A DNA stretch of 64,000 bases from Streptomyces phaeofaciens (lineage in GTDB: Bacteria > Actinomycetota > Actinomycetes > Streptomycetales > Streptomycetaceae): positions 124,001 through 188,000 of the forward strand of contig NZ_BMSA01000017.1 of the NCBI RefSeq assembly GCF_014648915.1. Reading direction: 5' to 3'. Under the pieces are notes generated by a model. It saw only the letters and a list, made by a program, of their open reading frames with translations, was not told where the DNA came from and ran no database searches. Below, one piece after another: positions 34,074 through 42,473 of the stretch. Every line of letters starts with the position of its first letter. Positions within the stretch are counted from its first letter, which is position 1. A program made the position numbers and the translations under genes.

Positions 34074-34697
34074 ATGGAAGAACCGCACCACAGGATCCGC
34101 GCGCGCCACACGGCATCCACGATCACCGTCTACCAGGCGTACTCCCCTGAAATCGGACTGCCCGCCATCCGCGACGGCCGTTTCCCCGCCGCGTGGAAGC
34201 GGGACCGCATGACGTGGATCAAGCCCAGTTTCCTGTGGATGATGTACCGCTGCGGCTGGGGCTCGAAGGAGGGGCAGGAGACCGTCCTTGCCGTCGAGAT
34301 CACTCGCGACGGCTTCGACTGGGCGCTGCGCCACGCCTGTCTGTCGGGCTACGCGCGGGGGGTCCACCCCGACCGCGCCACCTGGCAGCGTCAGTTGAAG
34401 CGCTCGCCCGCCCGGGTGCAGTGGGATCCGGAACGGGACCTGCACCTGCGACCCGTGCCGTACCGGTCCCTGCAACTCGGCCTCTCCGGCGAGGCCGCAC
34501 GACGCTACGCGGACGAGTGGACGGTCGGCATCCGCGACGTGACCCCGCTCGCCCACGAGATCCACGCACTCGTCAGCGGCGGCGACCTCGGCTCGGCGGC
34601 TCGACTGCTCCCCCAGGAACGTCCCTACCCTGTCGCGGCCGAACTCCTGGATCACCTGCGTCCGGGCGAGCAGGCCGGGCGACCGGCCGTCGGTTGA
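34074..34697 (+). CDS. DUF4291-family protein
   Basis: 207 aa. The family hallmark is the N-terminal run TITVYQAYSPEIGLPAI and RMTWIKPSFLWMMYRCGWG, followed by VHPDRATWQRQLKRSPARVQWDPERDL. The family is widespread, cytoplasmic and of unknown function. ATG 34074. The last 30 residues (DVTPLAHEIHALVSGGD) have a degraded DNA copy at 36295-36405, on the far side of the haloperoxidase gene, which points to a local duplication. Confidence 0.9.
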   Translation: MEEPHHRIRARHTASTITVYQAYSPEIGLPAIRDGRFPAAWKRDRMTWIKPSFLWMMYRCGWGSKEGQETVLAVEITRDGFDWALRHACLSGYARGVHPDRATWQRQLKRSPARVQWDPERDLHLRPVPYRSLQLGLSGEAARRYADEWTVGIRDVTPLAHEIHALVSGGDLGSAARLLPQERPYPVAAELLDHLRPGEQAGRPAVG

Positions 34698-34732
34698 GGC
34701 GGGTCGCACGGCAGCACATGCCCGCCGGGACG

Positions 34733-34751
34733 GGCCGCCTCAGGGGCGGCC
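34733..34751. terminator. Hairpin between convergent DUF4291 and haloperoxidase genes
   Basis: GGCCGCC-TCAGG-GGCGGCC, a perfect 7-bp stem placed to serve both converging transcripts. Confidence 0.5.
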
Positions 34752-34791
34752 AAGAGAACCCGGCCCGACGCCGGGTCCCCGGCTCTGCGGT

Positions 34792-36186
34792 TCAGTCGGT
34801 GTCGGCGCCGCACTTCGGCTCGGCGAGCGTGTCCCGCCGAGCCGTTCGTGTCGGCGGGGACGGCTGGGTGCCGTCCTGGCCGACGGGCTGGAAGTAGTGG
34901 TCCAGTGCCCAGGCGGCCACGTGGGTGCCGGCCCGGCAGCCGGCCACGTCCGCCGTGCGGGAGTGGACGCCGCCCCACACGCGGGCGTCGACGACATCCC
35001 GGTTGAGGTCGTCGGCGGACTCGTAGTACCGCGTGGTGCCGGTGACCTCGGAGGAGAGGTGGAGGTCGATGCGCGAGGTGCCGAGGACGCCGGTCAGGGC
35101 GCGTGCCACGGCAGCGGCGACGGTCGTGTGGCCGGCGATGTGGTCCGGGTGTGGCGGGGTGAGGAGCAGCGGCTCCCAGGCCGGGTCTGCCGTCGTCGCG
35201 GGGTTGCCGTCGGTGTCGGCGAGGCGGATGGCGGTGATCGGCCGCCAGGAGCCGTACTGGAGCTTGGCGTCCCACGCGGTGACGACGGCGTCGGTCGCCG
35301 ACGCGTTCACCGCGGCGAACAGCCGGGCCGTGTCGGCGATCCCGAGCCGGTGCCGGGCGGCGTGGTCTCGTACGGCTGTCTGGACCTGTGCGACCAGGTT
35401 GCCGCTGAAGAAGAGGGCGGTCTCGGTCTGCTGCGCGCTCCTGCCCGAGCCGGTCTTCGCGCCCATGGCCTTCAGCTCCTGCACATCCTCGGCGTAGGCG
35501 GTCGAGGAGAGGGCGGGCGGTCCGCCGGGGCGGAACTGCCGCGGGGAGGCGAGCAGGAGCGGGCGGAGCCTGGCGAGCCAGGTGTCGATGAAGGGCTGGA
35601 ACGCGGGCGGGGTGGGCCGCCAGACCCCCGGTGCCGGGGAAGCGGTGAAAGGAACGTCCGCGAACCGGCCGTCCCCTTCCCGGAGTTCGACGATGCGGGC
35701 GGCGGCGCGCCTTCCGTAGTCCACGCCCCGGTCTCTGGCCTGACCGGGCGGAAGAGCGGCGAGCGAGTCCGCGTAGGCGGTGTCGAGCCCCTCCTTGAAC
35801 GCAGGGAAGTAGGTGAGCAGGACGTCGTGGGCCGCAGTGGCGGCGGCCGCCGCGGAGGATGCCTTGGCCGGACCGCGCTCGCGCCACTTGTACAGGGCGT
35901 AGCCGCCTTCGATCCCCACCACGGCGTTGTACACGGCGACGGAGACGAACCCCTCCCAGATCGCCACCTGCCCGGAGGGGCGGGGGCCGAGGCTGGTCTT
36001 GATCGTGTCGATGGCGATGGCGTTCCACTCGCGGACCACGGCCGCCGGGTCCGCCGCGGTCCGGGTGTCCGCGTCGGGGGGACCGGCCGCGGCGGTGAGC
36101 GTCACGAGGGCGGTGGCCACGGAGGCGCAGATGAACGCTCGGACACGTGAACGCGGAGGAAAGGGACGAGGGGGCTCTTGATGCAC
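34792..36186 (-). CDS. Secreted vanadium-dependent haloperoxidase/PAP2-like protein
   Basis: 464 aa from GTG 36186 (AGGGAG upstream). An N-terminal signal peptide is seen (RVRAFICASVATALVTLTAAA). The C-terminal half holds the phosphate/vanadate-type site: KLQYGSWRPITAIRLAD, TPPHPDHIAGHTTVAAAVA and a late Arg/His segment VWGGVHSRTADVAG. Family members are vanadium haloperoxidases or related acid phosphatases; the first Lys-x6-Arg element is close to the canonical form. Two Cys occur late (GCRAG, PKCGADTD). It stands alone, flanked by DUF4291 sequence on both sides. Confidence 0.85.
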   Translation of the reverse strand: MHQEPPRPFPPRSRVRAFICASVATALVTLTAAAGPPDADTRTAADPAAVVREWNAIAIDTIKTSLGPRPSGQVAIWEGFVSVAVYNAVVGIEGGYALYKWRERGPAKASSAAAAATAAHDVLLTYFPAFKEGLDTAYADSLAALPPGQARDRGVDYGRRAAARIVELREGDGRFADVPFTASPAPGVWRPTPPAFQPFIDTWLARLRPLLLASPRQFRPGGPPALSSTAYAEDVQELKAMGAKTGSGRSAQQTETALFFSGNLVAQVQTAVRDHAARHRLGIADTARLFAAVNASATDAVVTAWDAKLQYGSWRPITAIRLADTDGNPATTADPAWEPLLLTPPHPDHIAGHTTVAAAVARALTGVLGTSRIDLHLSSEVTGTTRYYESADDLNRDVVDARVWGGVHSRTADVAGCRAGTHVAAWALDHYFQPVGQDGTQPSPPTRTARRDTLAEPKCGADTD

Positions 36187-36294
36187 AGCGTGCTCCCTGG
36201 ATCGAGTGCCCAAGGCTTAGCAACAGCCCACCGGGCGAGCAAGACAACTCGCCGTGAATCGGGCAGGTACAGGGCGCCCTCGAACGCCTCGCTG

Positions 36295-36405
36295 CCGGCT
36301 ACCCCTCGGTGATGTGACCCCGCTCGCCGGCGAGATCCGCGCACTCGTCAGCGGGGGTGAACGGGAATCAGCGACCCGACTGCTCCCCAGGAACCGGGTG
36401 CCCCC
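36295..36405 (+). pseudogene. DUF4291 3'-end remnant
   Basis: The frame reads GDVTPLAGEIRALVSGGER and TRLLPRNRV, close to the C-terminus of the DUF4291 protein at 34074 (DVTPLAHEIHALVSGGD, ARLLPQERP). The DNA is about 80% identical over about 85 bp (36311-36397 against 34536-34622). One C is missing in the CCCCAGG run, which breaks the frame. The rest of the gene is absent. The 255-bp gap 36214-36468 holds nothing else I can support. Confidence 0.7.
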
Positions 36406-36468
36406 TGGGCTACCGAATATCACCGCATGGCCCTTGGCTCGGCGGCCGTGATGCCCAACACTCGGCCC

Positions 36469-36936
36469 ATGACGCAGCGTGTGGAGCTCGCCACCGTGAT
36501 GGACCGGCTGGCCGTCGACGGACTGATCACCGACTACGCCGTGGCGGTGGACGACGGGGACTGGACGGCGTACCGGGACCTGTTCGCCCCGGACGGGCGG
36601 GCGGACTACCGGTCGGCCGGAGGGATCGAGGGCGACGCGGGGAGCGTCGCCGCCTGGCTCGCGGAGAATCTGCGGCTGTTCTCGATGCGGCAGCATCTCA
36701 TCGTCAACCGCAGAATCCGTTTCGGGGATCTGGAGCAGGACACGGGCGACACGGCCCGGGTGCAGGCCGACTACGTCAATCCGATGCGGCTGGCCGGGCA
36801 CGCCGACGGCTCCTCCGCGACCGCGCCGGACTTCGTCTGCGGCGGCCGCTACGCGTTCGGTCTGCTGCGGACGTACGACGGCTGGCGGCTGAGCGAGGTG
36901 GTGGTCGAGGAGAAGTGGCGCCGGATGTCCGGCTGA
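36469..36936 (+). CDS. SnoaL-like (NTF2-fold) protein
   Basis: 155 aa. The NTF2-like cone fold is suggested by VDGLITDYAVAVDDGDWTAYRDLFAPDGRADY, the family's opening helix and first strand, and by the later RQHLIVNRRIRFGDL and YAFGLLRTYDGWRLSEVVVEEKW. Such proteins are isomerases, dehydratases or small-ligand binders. ATG 36469 chosen; GTG 36448 and ATG 36451 are in frame. No strong ribosome site. Confidence 0.8.
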   Translation: MTQRVELATVMDRLAVDGLITDYAVAVDDGDWTAYRDLFAPDGRADYRSAGGIEGDAGSVAAWLAENLRLFSMRQHLIVNRRIRFGDLEQDTGDTARVQADYVNPMRLAGHADGSSATAPDFVCGGRYAFGLLRTYDGWRLSEVVVEEKWRRMSG

Positions 36937-37010
36937 GCCGAAAGGCGCCCTGTCGTAGATCGTCGCGGGCGCGCACACTGGAGGCGACGGGTGGGGCAGG
37001 GAGGTGCCGT

Positions 37011-38588
37011 GTGAAGAGGTTCGGCGACTGGTTCACCTCCCCCTGGCGGCGTTCGGCCGTCGCGGCCCTGGCGGGCGCGCTGCCCGTGCTCGCCTTCCCC
37101 GCGCCGGCGCTGTGGTGGTGGGCGTACGTCGCGCTCGTCCCGTGGATCCTGCTGGTCCGCTCGGCGCCGACGGCGCGGCGGGCGGCGTACGACGGCTGGA
37201 GCGGCGGCATCGGCTTCATGCTCGCGATGCACCACTGGCTGCTGCCGAGCCTGCATGTGTTCACGCTGGTCATCGCCGCGCTGCTGGGTGCCCTGTGGGC
37301 GCCGTGGGCGTGGCTGGTGCGCCGCTTCCTCGGCACGGTGGCCGACGGTGTGCCCGCGCGCGGCCGGATCCTCGCCGCGCTGCTGGTCCTGCCGTCGGCC
37401 TGGCTGGCCGTCGAGCTGGTCCGTTCCTGGCAGGGGCTCGGCGGGCCGTGGGGCATGCTCGGGGCGAGCCAGTGGCAGGTGGAACCGGCGCTGAGGCTGG
37501 CCTCGGTGGGCGGGGTGTGGCTGCTGAGCTTCCTGGTGGTGGCGGTCAATGTCGCGCTGGCCGTGCTCGTCGCGGTGCCGGCGTCCCGGGTGCCGGCCGT
37601 CGCCGGGCTCGTGGCCACCGCCGCCACCGCCTCGGCCGCCTGGGTGTGGGCGCCACGCCCCGACGTCGACGGGCGGGTCAGGATCGCCGTCGTCCAGCCG
37701 GGTGTGATCGAGGGGCCGGAGCAGCGTTTCGACCGCGAGGAGCAGCTGACCCGCCGGCTGATCGGGCAGGACGTCGACCTGATCGTCTGGGGCGAGAGCA
37801 GCGTGGGCCACGATCTCTCCGACCGGCCCGATCTGGCCGACCGGCTCGCGGCGCTGTCCCGTGCGACCGGCGCCGACATCCTGGTGAACGTCGACGCCCG
37901 CCGCTCCGACCGGCCCGGCATCTACAAGAGCTCGATCCTGGTCGGACCGGACGGACCGACCGGCGCCCGGTACGACAAGATGCGGCTGGTCCCCTTCGGG
38001 GAGTACATACCGGCCCGCTCGCTCCTCGGCTGGGCGACCTCCGTCGGCAAGGCGGCCGGCGAGGACCGGCGGCGGGGCACCGGGCAGGTCGTGATGGACG
38101 CGGGTCCGGGGCTGCGGATCGGGCCGATGGTGTGTTTCGAGACGGCGTTCCCGGACATGAGCCGGCATCTGACGGACGACGGCGCGGACGTCCTGGTCGC
38201 CGAGTCGTCGACGTCCACGTTCCAGGACAGCTGGGCGCCCGAGCAGCACGCCTCGCTGGCCGCGCTGCGCGCCGCGGAGACCGGGCGGCCGTTCGTCCAC
38301 GCCACGCTCACCGGTGTCTCCGCCGTCTACGGTCCGGGCGGCCACCGGATCGGCTCCTGGCTGGGCACGGACGCGAGCACCACGAGCGTGTACGACGTCC
38401 CGCTCGCCGACGGCACCACCCCGTACGTCCGCTTCGGCGACTGGCCGGTCCATCTGGCGCTGCTGGTGCTGGCCGCGCTGGGGCTCACGGAGGGGGCCCG
38501 GGCGGTCAGGCCGCGCCGGAACGCTCCCGCACCGCACGTACCACCCGCTCGCACAGCTCATGGGTCGCCAGCGCGTCCCGGGCGCTGA
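37011..38588 (+). CDS. lnt: Apolipoprotein N-acyltransferase
   Basis: 525 aa. Six or more membrane helices in the first 225 residues precede a nitrilase-like domain with Glu262 (VWGESSVG), Lys323 (YDKMRLVPFGEYIP) and Cys375 (MVCFETAFPDMSRH). Lnt adds the third acyl chain to lipoproteins; Streptomyces carry such genes. GTG 37011 follows GGGAGGTG. The last 28 codons overlap the 3' end of the opposing oxidoreductase gene by 83 bp. That stretch encodes an Ala/Arg/Pro-rich tail of doubtful importance. Confidence 0.92.
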   Translation: MKRFGDWFTSPWRRSAVAALAGALPVLAFPAPALWWWAYVALVPWILLVRSAPTARRAAYDGWSGGIGFMLAMHHWLLPSLHVFTLVIAALLGALWAPWAWLVRRFLGTVADGVPARGRILAALLVLPSAWLAVELVRSWQGLGGPWGMLGASQWQVEPALRLASVGGVWLLSFLVVAVNVALAVLVAVPASRVPAVAGLVATAATASAAWVWAPRPDVDGRVRIAVVQPGVIEGPEQRFDREEQLTRRLIGQDVDLIVWGESSVGHDLSDRPDLADRLAALSRATGADILVNVDARRSDRPGIYKSSILVGPDGPTGARYDKMRLVPFGEYIPARSLLGWATSVGKAAGEDRRRGTGQVVMDAGPGLRIGPMVCFETAFPDMSRHLTDDGADVLVAESSTSTFQDSWAPEQHASLAALRAAETGRPFVHATLTGVSAVYGPGGHRIGSWLGTDASTTSVYDVPLADGTTPYVRFGDWPVHLALLVLAALGLTEGARAVRPRRNAPAPHVPPARTAHGSPARPGR

Positions 38589-39417
38589 GCGGCTTTCCCG
38601 CACGTACGGCGTCGAGGAAGGACCCGACGGCCTGTTCGATGCCACGCTGGCGGGCCACCGGCACCCAGTCGCCGCGCCGCCGCACCGTCGGCTGGCCCTT
38701 GTGGTCGATGACCTCGGCGAGGTTGACGACCTGGCGTTTGGTGTCCTGCCCGGACACTTCGAGGATCTCCTCGTTGGACCCGCTGAGCCGGTTCATCACG
38801 CCGAGCGCCGTGAAACCGTCCCCGGAGAGCTGGAGGACCACGTGGTGCAGCAGCCCGTCCTCGACGCGGGCGCGCACGGTGACGTCGTCGACCGGGCCGG
38901 GCGCGAGGAAGCGGAGGGTGTCGACGACGTGGATGAAGTCGTCGAGGATCATCGTGCGCGGTTCCTCGGGCAGCCCGACGCGGTTCTTCTGCATCAGGAT
39001 CAGCTCGCGCGGATGGTCGGCGCACTGCGCGTAGCCGGGTGCGAAACGCCGGTTGAAGCCGACGGCGAGGCTCACTCCGCGTTCCTCGGCGAGCGCCACC
39101 AGCCGCTCGGAGTCGGACAGTTCGTAGGCCAGCGGCTTGTCGACGTAGGTGGGGACGCCCGCCTCGAGGAGCCGGCCGACGATCTCCGGGTGGGCGCCGG
39201 TGGGGGCGTGCACGAAGGCCGCGTCCAGGCCGGCGGCGAGCAGCGCGTCGAGGTCCCGGTGGCGCTGCCCGGCGGGGACCCGCAGGGTGTCGGCGACCCG
39301 GTCGAGAGTGGCCGGTGTCCGGGTCTGGAGGTGCAGTTCGATGCCGGGCTGCGCGCCCAGCACCGGCAGGTACGCCTTCTGCGCGATGTCTCCGAGTCCG
39401 ATACAGCCGACCTTCAC
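38506..39417 (-). CDS. Gfo/Idh/MocA-family oxidoreductase
   Basis: 303 aa. The Rossmann start VGCIGLGDIAQKAYLPVL and the catalytic DKPLAYELSDSERLV motif are intact. The substrate domain contains HVVDTLRFLAPGPVDDVTV. The subfamily resembles virulence-factor MviM-like dehydrogenases. GTG 39417 is preceded by GAGGGAG. Its 3' end overlaps lnt by 83 bp, tail to tail, so the two transcripts are partly antisense. Confidence 0.9.
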   Translation of the reverse strand: MKVGCIGLGDIAQKAYLPVLGAQPGIELHLQTRTPATLDRVADTLRVPAGQRHRDLDALLAAGLDAAFVHAPTGAHPEIVGRLLEAGVPTYVDKPLAYELSDSERLVALAEERGVSLAVGFNRRFAPGYAQCADHPRELILMQKNRVGLPEEPRTMILDDFIHVVDTLRFLAPGPVDDVTVRARVEDGLLHHVVLQLSGDGFTALGVMNRLSGSNEEILEVSGQDTKRQVVNLAEVIDHKGQPTVRRRGDWVPVARQRGIEQAVGSFLDAVRAGKPLSARDALATHELCERVVRAVRERSGAA

Positions 39418-39575
39418 GGGCGCTCCCTCACCTGGTACCGCGTGCCTCCACGGCAGCATACGGGGGCGGTGGCGGGGACCGGCCGGCGATCTCGTCGAAG
39501 CGGTGCGGTGCGGTGCGGGAACAGCGTGGGGCCGGCCGCCGCCGCGCAGGCCTCGCGCCCTCCGTCGCCGAAGCA

Positions 39576-39621
39576 CCGGAAACCCGTGGTCCCCGCGTGC
39601 CGGAAAACCCGTGGTCCCCGC
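39576..39621. repeat. 21-bp direct repeat, two copies
   Basis: CCGGAAACCCGTGGTCCCC at 39576 and, with one extra A, at 39600, in the gap before the DinB gene. Confidence 0.75.
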
Positions 39622-39646
39622 AGGCCGCTCGGGCGACGATGCGGGG

Positions 39647-40162
39647 ATGACGAAGACGCAGCGCAGCGAGCCCGCCCAGAACGCCGACGAACGCACCATG
39701 CTGGAGGGCTGGCTGGACTACCACCGGCGGACCCTGGCCCTGAAGTGCGAGGGTCTGAGCGACGCCCAGCTCCGCACCGCCTCGGTGCCCCCTTCGGAAC
39801 TGTCCCTGATGGGTCTGGTGCGGCACATGGCGGAGGTGGAGCGCGGCTGGTTCCGCAAGGTGCTCATGGCCGACGACCCGGGCCCGATCTACTTCAGCGA
39901 CGAGGACCCCGACGGCGAGTTCCATCTCACCGAGAAGGACACCTGGGAGGAGGCGCACGCCACCTGGCAGGCCGAGATCGAGGCCGCCCGGCACAACGCG
40001 GCCGGCTTCGCGCTGGACGAACTCTCCCGGGGCAGGAGCAGGTTCACCGACGAGCCGTTCAACCTGCGCTGGATCTACACCCACATGATCGAGGAGTACG
40101 CCCGGCACAACGGGCACGCCGACCTGATCCGCGAGCGCGTCGACGGCTCGACCGGGGACTGA
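39647..40162 (+). CDS. DinB-family protein (DUF664)
   Basis: 171 aa four-helix bundle. The family metal-binding His residues are suggested by LMGLVRHMAEVERGWF and the late WIYTHMIEEYARHNGHADLIRE. These are the paired His positions found in mycothiol- or bacillithiol-dependent DinB transferases. ATG 39647. Monocistronic. It may be a mycothiol-dependent enzyme, but no substrate is visible. Confidence 0.88.
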   Translation: MTKTQRSEPAQNADERTMLEGWLDYHRRTLALKCEGLSDAQLRTASVPPSELSLMGLVRHMAEVERGWFRKVLMADDPGPIYFSDEDPDGEFHLTEKDTWEEAHATWQAEIEAARHNAAGFALDELSRGRSRFTDEPFNLRWIYTHMIEEYARHNGHADLIRERVDGSTGD

Positions 40163-40254
40163 GACCGGCCCGAACCTCCCCGCCCCAGGACTGAGACCGG
40201 CCCGACGTCAGCCCCGGCGAGCGGGCTCCCTCCCTACGGGGCACGAGATCACCC

Positions 40255-40812
40255 GTGTGGGGCAACCTCCGCTCGTCCGCTGTTGCTCCGGTGGCCGGAA
40301 CCACCAGAGTTGCGCTGGTGCAGCGAACGACGACGACTACCGCAACGCTCCTGGTCACCGTGGCCGTCTCGGCCCTCGCCGGATGCGTGACCGTCCAGCG
40401 CCCGGCCCTGCCCGCTCCGGCCGCCGCCGTGCCGTCCCAGGTGTCGGTGCCCCGGCCGGACGGGCGGTCCGGGACGCAGGTCGTGCAGGCGCCGGCCCGT
40501 GAGGCGCTGGAGATGGTGGGACCGTCCCGGAAGCCGGAGCGGCCGGCGCCCGCGCCCCGGCGGCGGCAAGCCCCTGCGGCGGCACCCGCCGAGCGCCCGC
40601 CGTCGTCCGCCCCGCGCCCCCGTCCGTCCCACCCGCACCCCCGGCCCGCGCATCCGGACGCGCGACGGCACACGGCGCCGTACGCCGAGATCCCGGATGT
40701 GGAGGAGGAGGTCCGCCGCGACGCCGATGTGTGTGCTCTCGGCAGGAAGTACGGCGGCTGGCAGGGTGACAGCCCGGAGGCGACGATCTGCGACCGGGCG
40801 TACGGGCGGTAG
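40255..40812 (+). CDS. Putative lipoprotein with Pro-rich linker
   Basis: 185 aa if started at GTG 40255; GTG 40318 gives a more usual 23-residue lipoprotein signal (TATLLVTVAVSALAGC). The lipobox is SALAGC. A long Pro/Arg/Ala-rich linker follows. A small conserved C-terminal part (EEEVRRDADVCALGRKYGGW, then SPEATICDRAYGR) has two Cys that could form a disulphide. No enzymatic motif. Probably anchored to the outer face of the membrane with the C-terminal module as the functional part. Confidence 0.72.
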   Translation: MWGNLRSSAVAPVAGTTRVALVQRTTTTTATLLVTVAVSALAGCVTVQRPALPAPAAAVPSQVSVPRPDGRSGTQVVQAPAREALEMVGPSRKPERPAPAPRRRQAPAAAPAERPPSSAPRPRPSHPHPRPAHPDARRHTAPYAEIPDVEEEVRRDADVCALGRKYGGWQGDSPEATICDRAYGR

Positions 40813-40840
40813 GGCGAAGGGCCGCGCGGGCCGACGGGCG

Positions 40841-41410
40841 TCAGAACGCGCCGCGCGCCGGCGGCCCCCAGTCGTCCTCGCCGGGGTCGTAACCGGAGTC
40901 GGTGCCGGGGCCGTAGCCGTAGCCAGAACCGGATCCGGAACCCGAGCCGGCTCCCGGGCCGTCCTCCCCCAGCCGCAGCTCCATCCGGCTGATCGCCGCC
41001 CGCACCCCGTCCCCGTAGCTGTCGTCGCCCAGCGCGACGGCCGCCCTGCGGGCCCTGCGGACATGGGTGCGGGCCGCCCCCGAACGTCCGAGCTTCACGT
41101 AGTCCGCGGCCAGGTTCAGATGCAGCGAGGGGTACAGGGCGCGGGCCGCCAGGGACCCCTCGTGCTCCTCCGCCGCCGTGAGCGCCCGCAGGTCCCAGGC
41201 CAGTTCGTCGAAGGGGTCGTCCTGGGTGTCGGCGAGGTAGTGGGCGAGGGTGCAGCGGTGCAGCGGGTCGCCGTCCTCGCCGACCTCCGCCCACAGATCG
41301 AGGAGACGCCGACGGGCCTCCTCGCGGTCTCCTCCGTGGTGCAGCATCACGACCTGGCCGATCCGCGTCAGCAGGGCGTCCGGCGCCCGCTGTCCTTGTC
41401 GCTCCGCCAC
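40841..41410 (-). CDS. TPR-like helical protein with Gly/Ser/Tyr-rich tail
   Basis: 189 aa from GTG 41410. The first 135 residues are helical and TPR-like (HHGGDREEARRRLLDLWAEVG, LAADYVKLGRSGAARTHVRRARRAAVALGDD). From residue 150 the chain is low-complexity (GPGAGSGSGSGSGYGYGPG). Cytoplasmic, no known function. The promoter region is occupied by the long MITE-like element only 12 bp upstream of the start, which may supply or alter the promoter. Confidence 0.72.
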   Translation of the reverse strand: MAERQGQRAPDALLTRIGQVVMLHHGGDREEARRRLLDLWAEVGEDGDPLHRCTLAHYLADTQDDPFDELAWDLRALTAAEEHEGSLAARALYPSLHLNLAADYVKLGRSGAARTHVRRARRAAVALGDDSYGDGVRAAISRMELRLGEDGPGAGSGSGSGSGYGYGPGTDSGYDPGEDDWGPPARGAF

Positions 41411-41421
41411 CGCGTCCTCCT

Positions 41422-41598
41422 AGGTCGTGTCCGCAAAGTGGCGTCGTCTGCCCGCAGGGCAGGGCTCGCGGCGTCCGGTGCGTGCGATCGCAAGACGGAG
41501 GGTCGCCCGCGTACTGGGTGTACGCGGGTGATCCCGACAACGCGGCGAGCGAGCGTGCCGGGCGTCGCGAGCCGGACGGGACTTTGCGGACACGGCCC
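41422..41598. mobile_element. MITE-like element, long copy (177 bp)
   Basis: Left end AGGTCGTGTCCGCAAAGT (41422-41439) and inverted right end at 41581-41597. It shares both ends and inner flanks with the 65-bp copy at 2124-2188 but keeps about 112 bp more in the middle. No transposase. A third, partial end-like sequence AGGCCGTGTCCG follows at 41599. The 301-bp gap 41411-41711 holds no gene. Confidence 0.65.
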
Positions 41599-41711
41599 AG
41601 GCCGTGTCCGGACGACGCCGCGTCCTCGGGACGACGCTATCGGCAGCCACCGGCAATCCGGGTCAGGCGGCACCGGGCCGGTGCGCGGAGCGACCGGCCC
41701 GGCGGCAGTCG

Positions 41712-42395
41712 TCAGGCCAGGTTCGGGATCGTCCAGTCGATCGCGTCGTGGCCCTGCTGCGCCACCGCCGCGTCGATCTGGGTGAACGGGCGGGAGCCGA
41801 AGAACTTCTTCGCCGACAGCGGCGAGGGGTGGGCCCCCTTCACCACGATGTGCCGGCTCTCGTCGATCAGCGGGAGCTTCTTCTGCGCGTAGTTGCCCCA
41901 CAGGACGAAGACCGCCGGGTCGGGCCGGTCGGCCACGGCGCGGATCACCGCGTCCGTGAACTTCTCCCAGCCCTTGCCCTTGTGCGAGTTCGCCTCGCCC
42001 GAGCGGACCGTGAGGACCGCGTTGAGCAGCAGCACGCCCTGCCGGGCCCACGGCATCAGATAGCCGTTGTCCGGGACGGGCGTGCCCAGCTCCTCGTGCA
42101 TCTCCTTGTAGATGTTCCGCAGCGACGGCGGGATCTTCACCCCGGGGCGCACGGAGAAGCACAGGCCGTGGCCCTGGCCCTCGCCGTGGTACGGGTCCTG
42201 GCCGAGGACGAGCACCTTGACCTGGTCGTACGGCGTCGCCTCCAGGGCGGCGAACACCTCTTCGCGCGGAGGGTAGACGGGGCCCTTCGCTCGCTCCTCC
42301 TCGACGAACTCGGTCAGCTCCTTGAAGTAGGGCTGCTCCAGCTCGTCGCCCAGGACCCCGCGCCAGGTCTCGGGCAGCATGGCGATGTCGGTCAC
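41712..42395 (-). CDS. ung: Uracil-DNA glycosylase, family 1
   Basis: 227 aa. The water-activating loop GQDPYHGEGQGHGLCFSV (catalytic Asp and His), the LLLNAVLTVRSGEANSHKGKGWEKF uracil-recognition region, and the HPSPLSAKKFFGSRPF DNA-intercalation loop are all intact. It removes uracil from DNA for base-excision repair. GTG 42395 has GGAGGAC upstream. The upstream oligopeptide-binding gene ends 79 bp away on the same strand. Confidence 0.96.
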   Translation of the reverse strand: MTDIAMLPETWRGVLGDELEQPYFKELTEFVEEERAKGPVYPPREEVFAALEATPYDQVKVLVLGQDPYHGEGQGHGLCFSVRPGVKIPPSLRNIYKEMHEELGTPVPDNGYLMPWARQGVLLLNAVLTVRSGEANSHKGKGWEKFTDAVIRAVADRPDPAVFVLWGNYAQKKLPLIDESRHIVVKGAHPSPLSAKKFFGSRPFTQIDAAVAQQGHDAIDWTIPNLA

Positions 42396-42473
42396 GTCAA
42401 CGTCCTCCGTCGTGCGGTCACTTACCGAGCACAGAACCTACAGGCGACCACTGACAACGGGGGTGCCGAGTGG

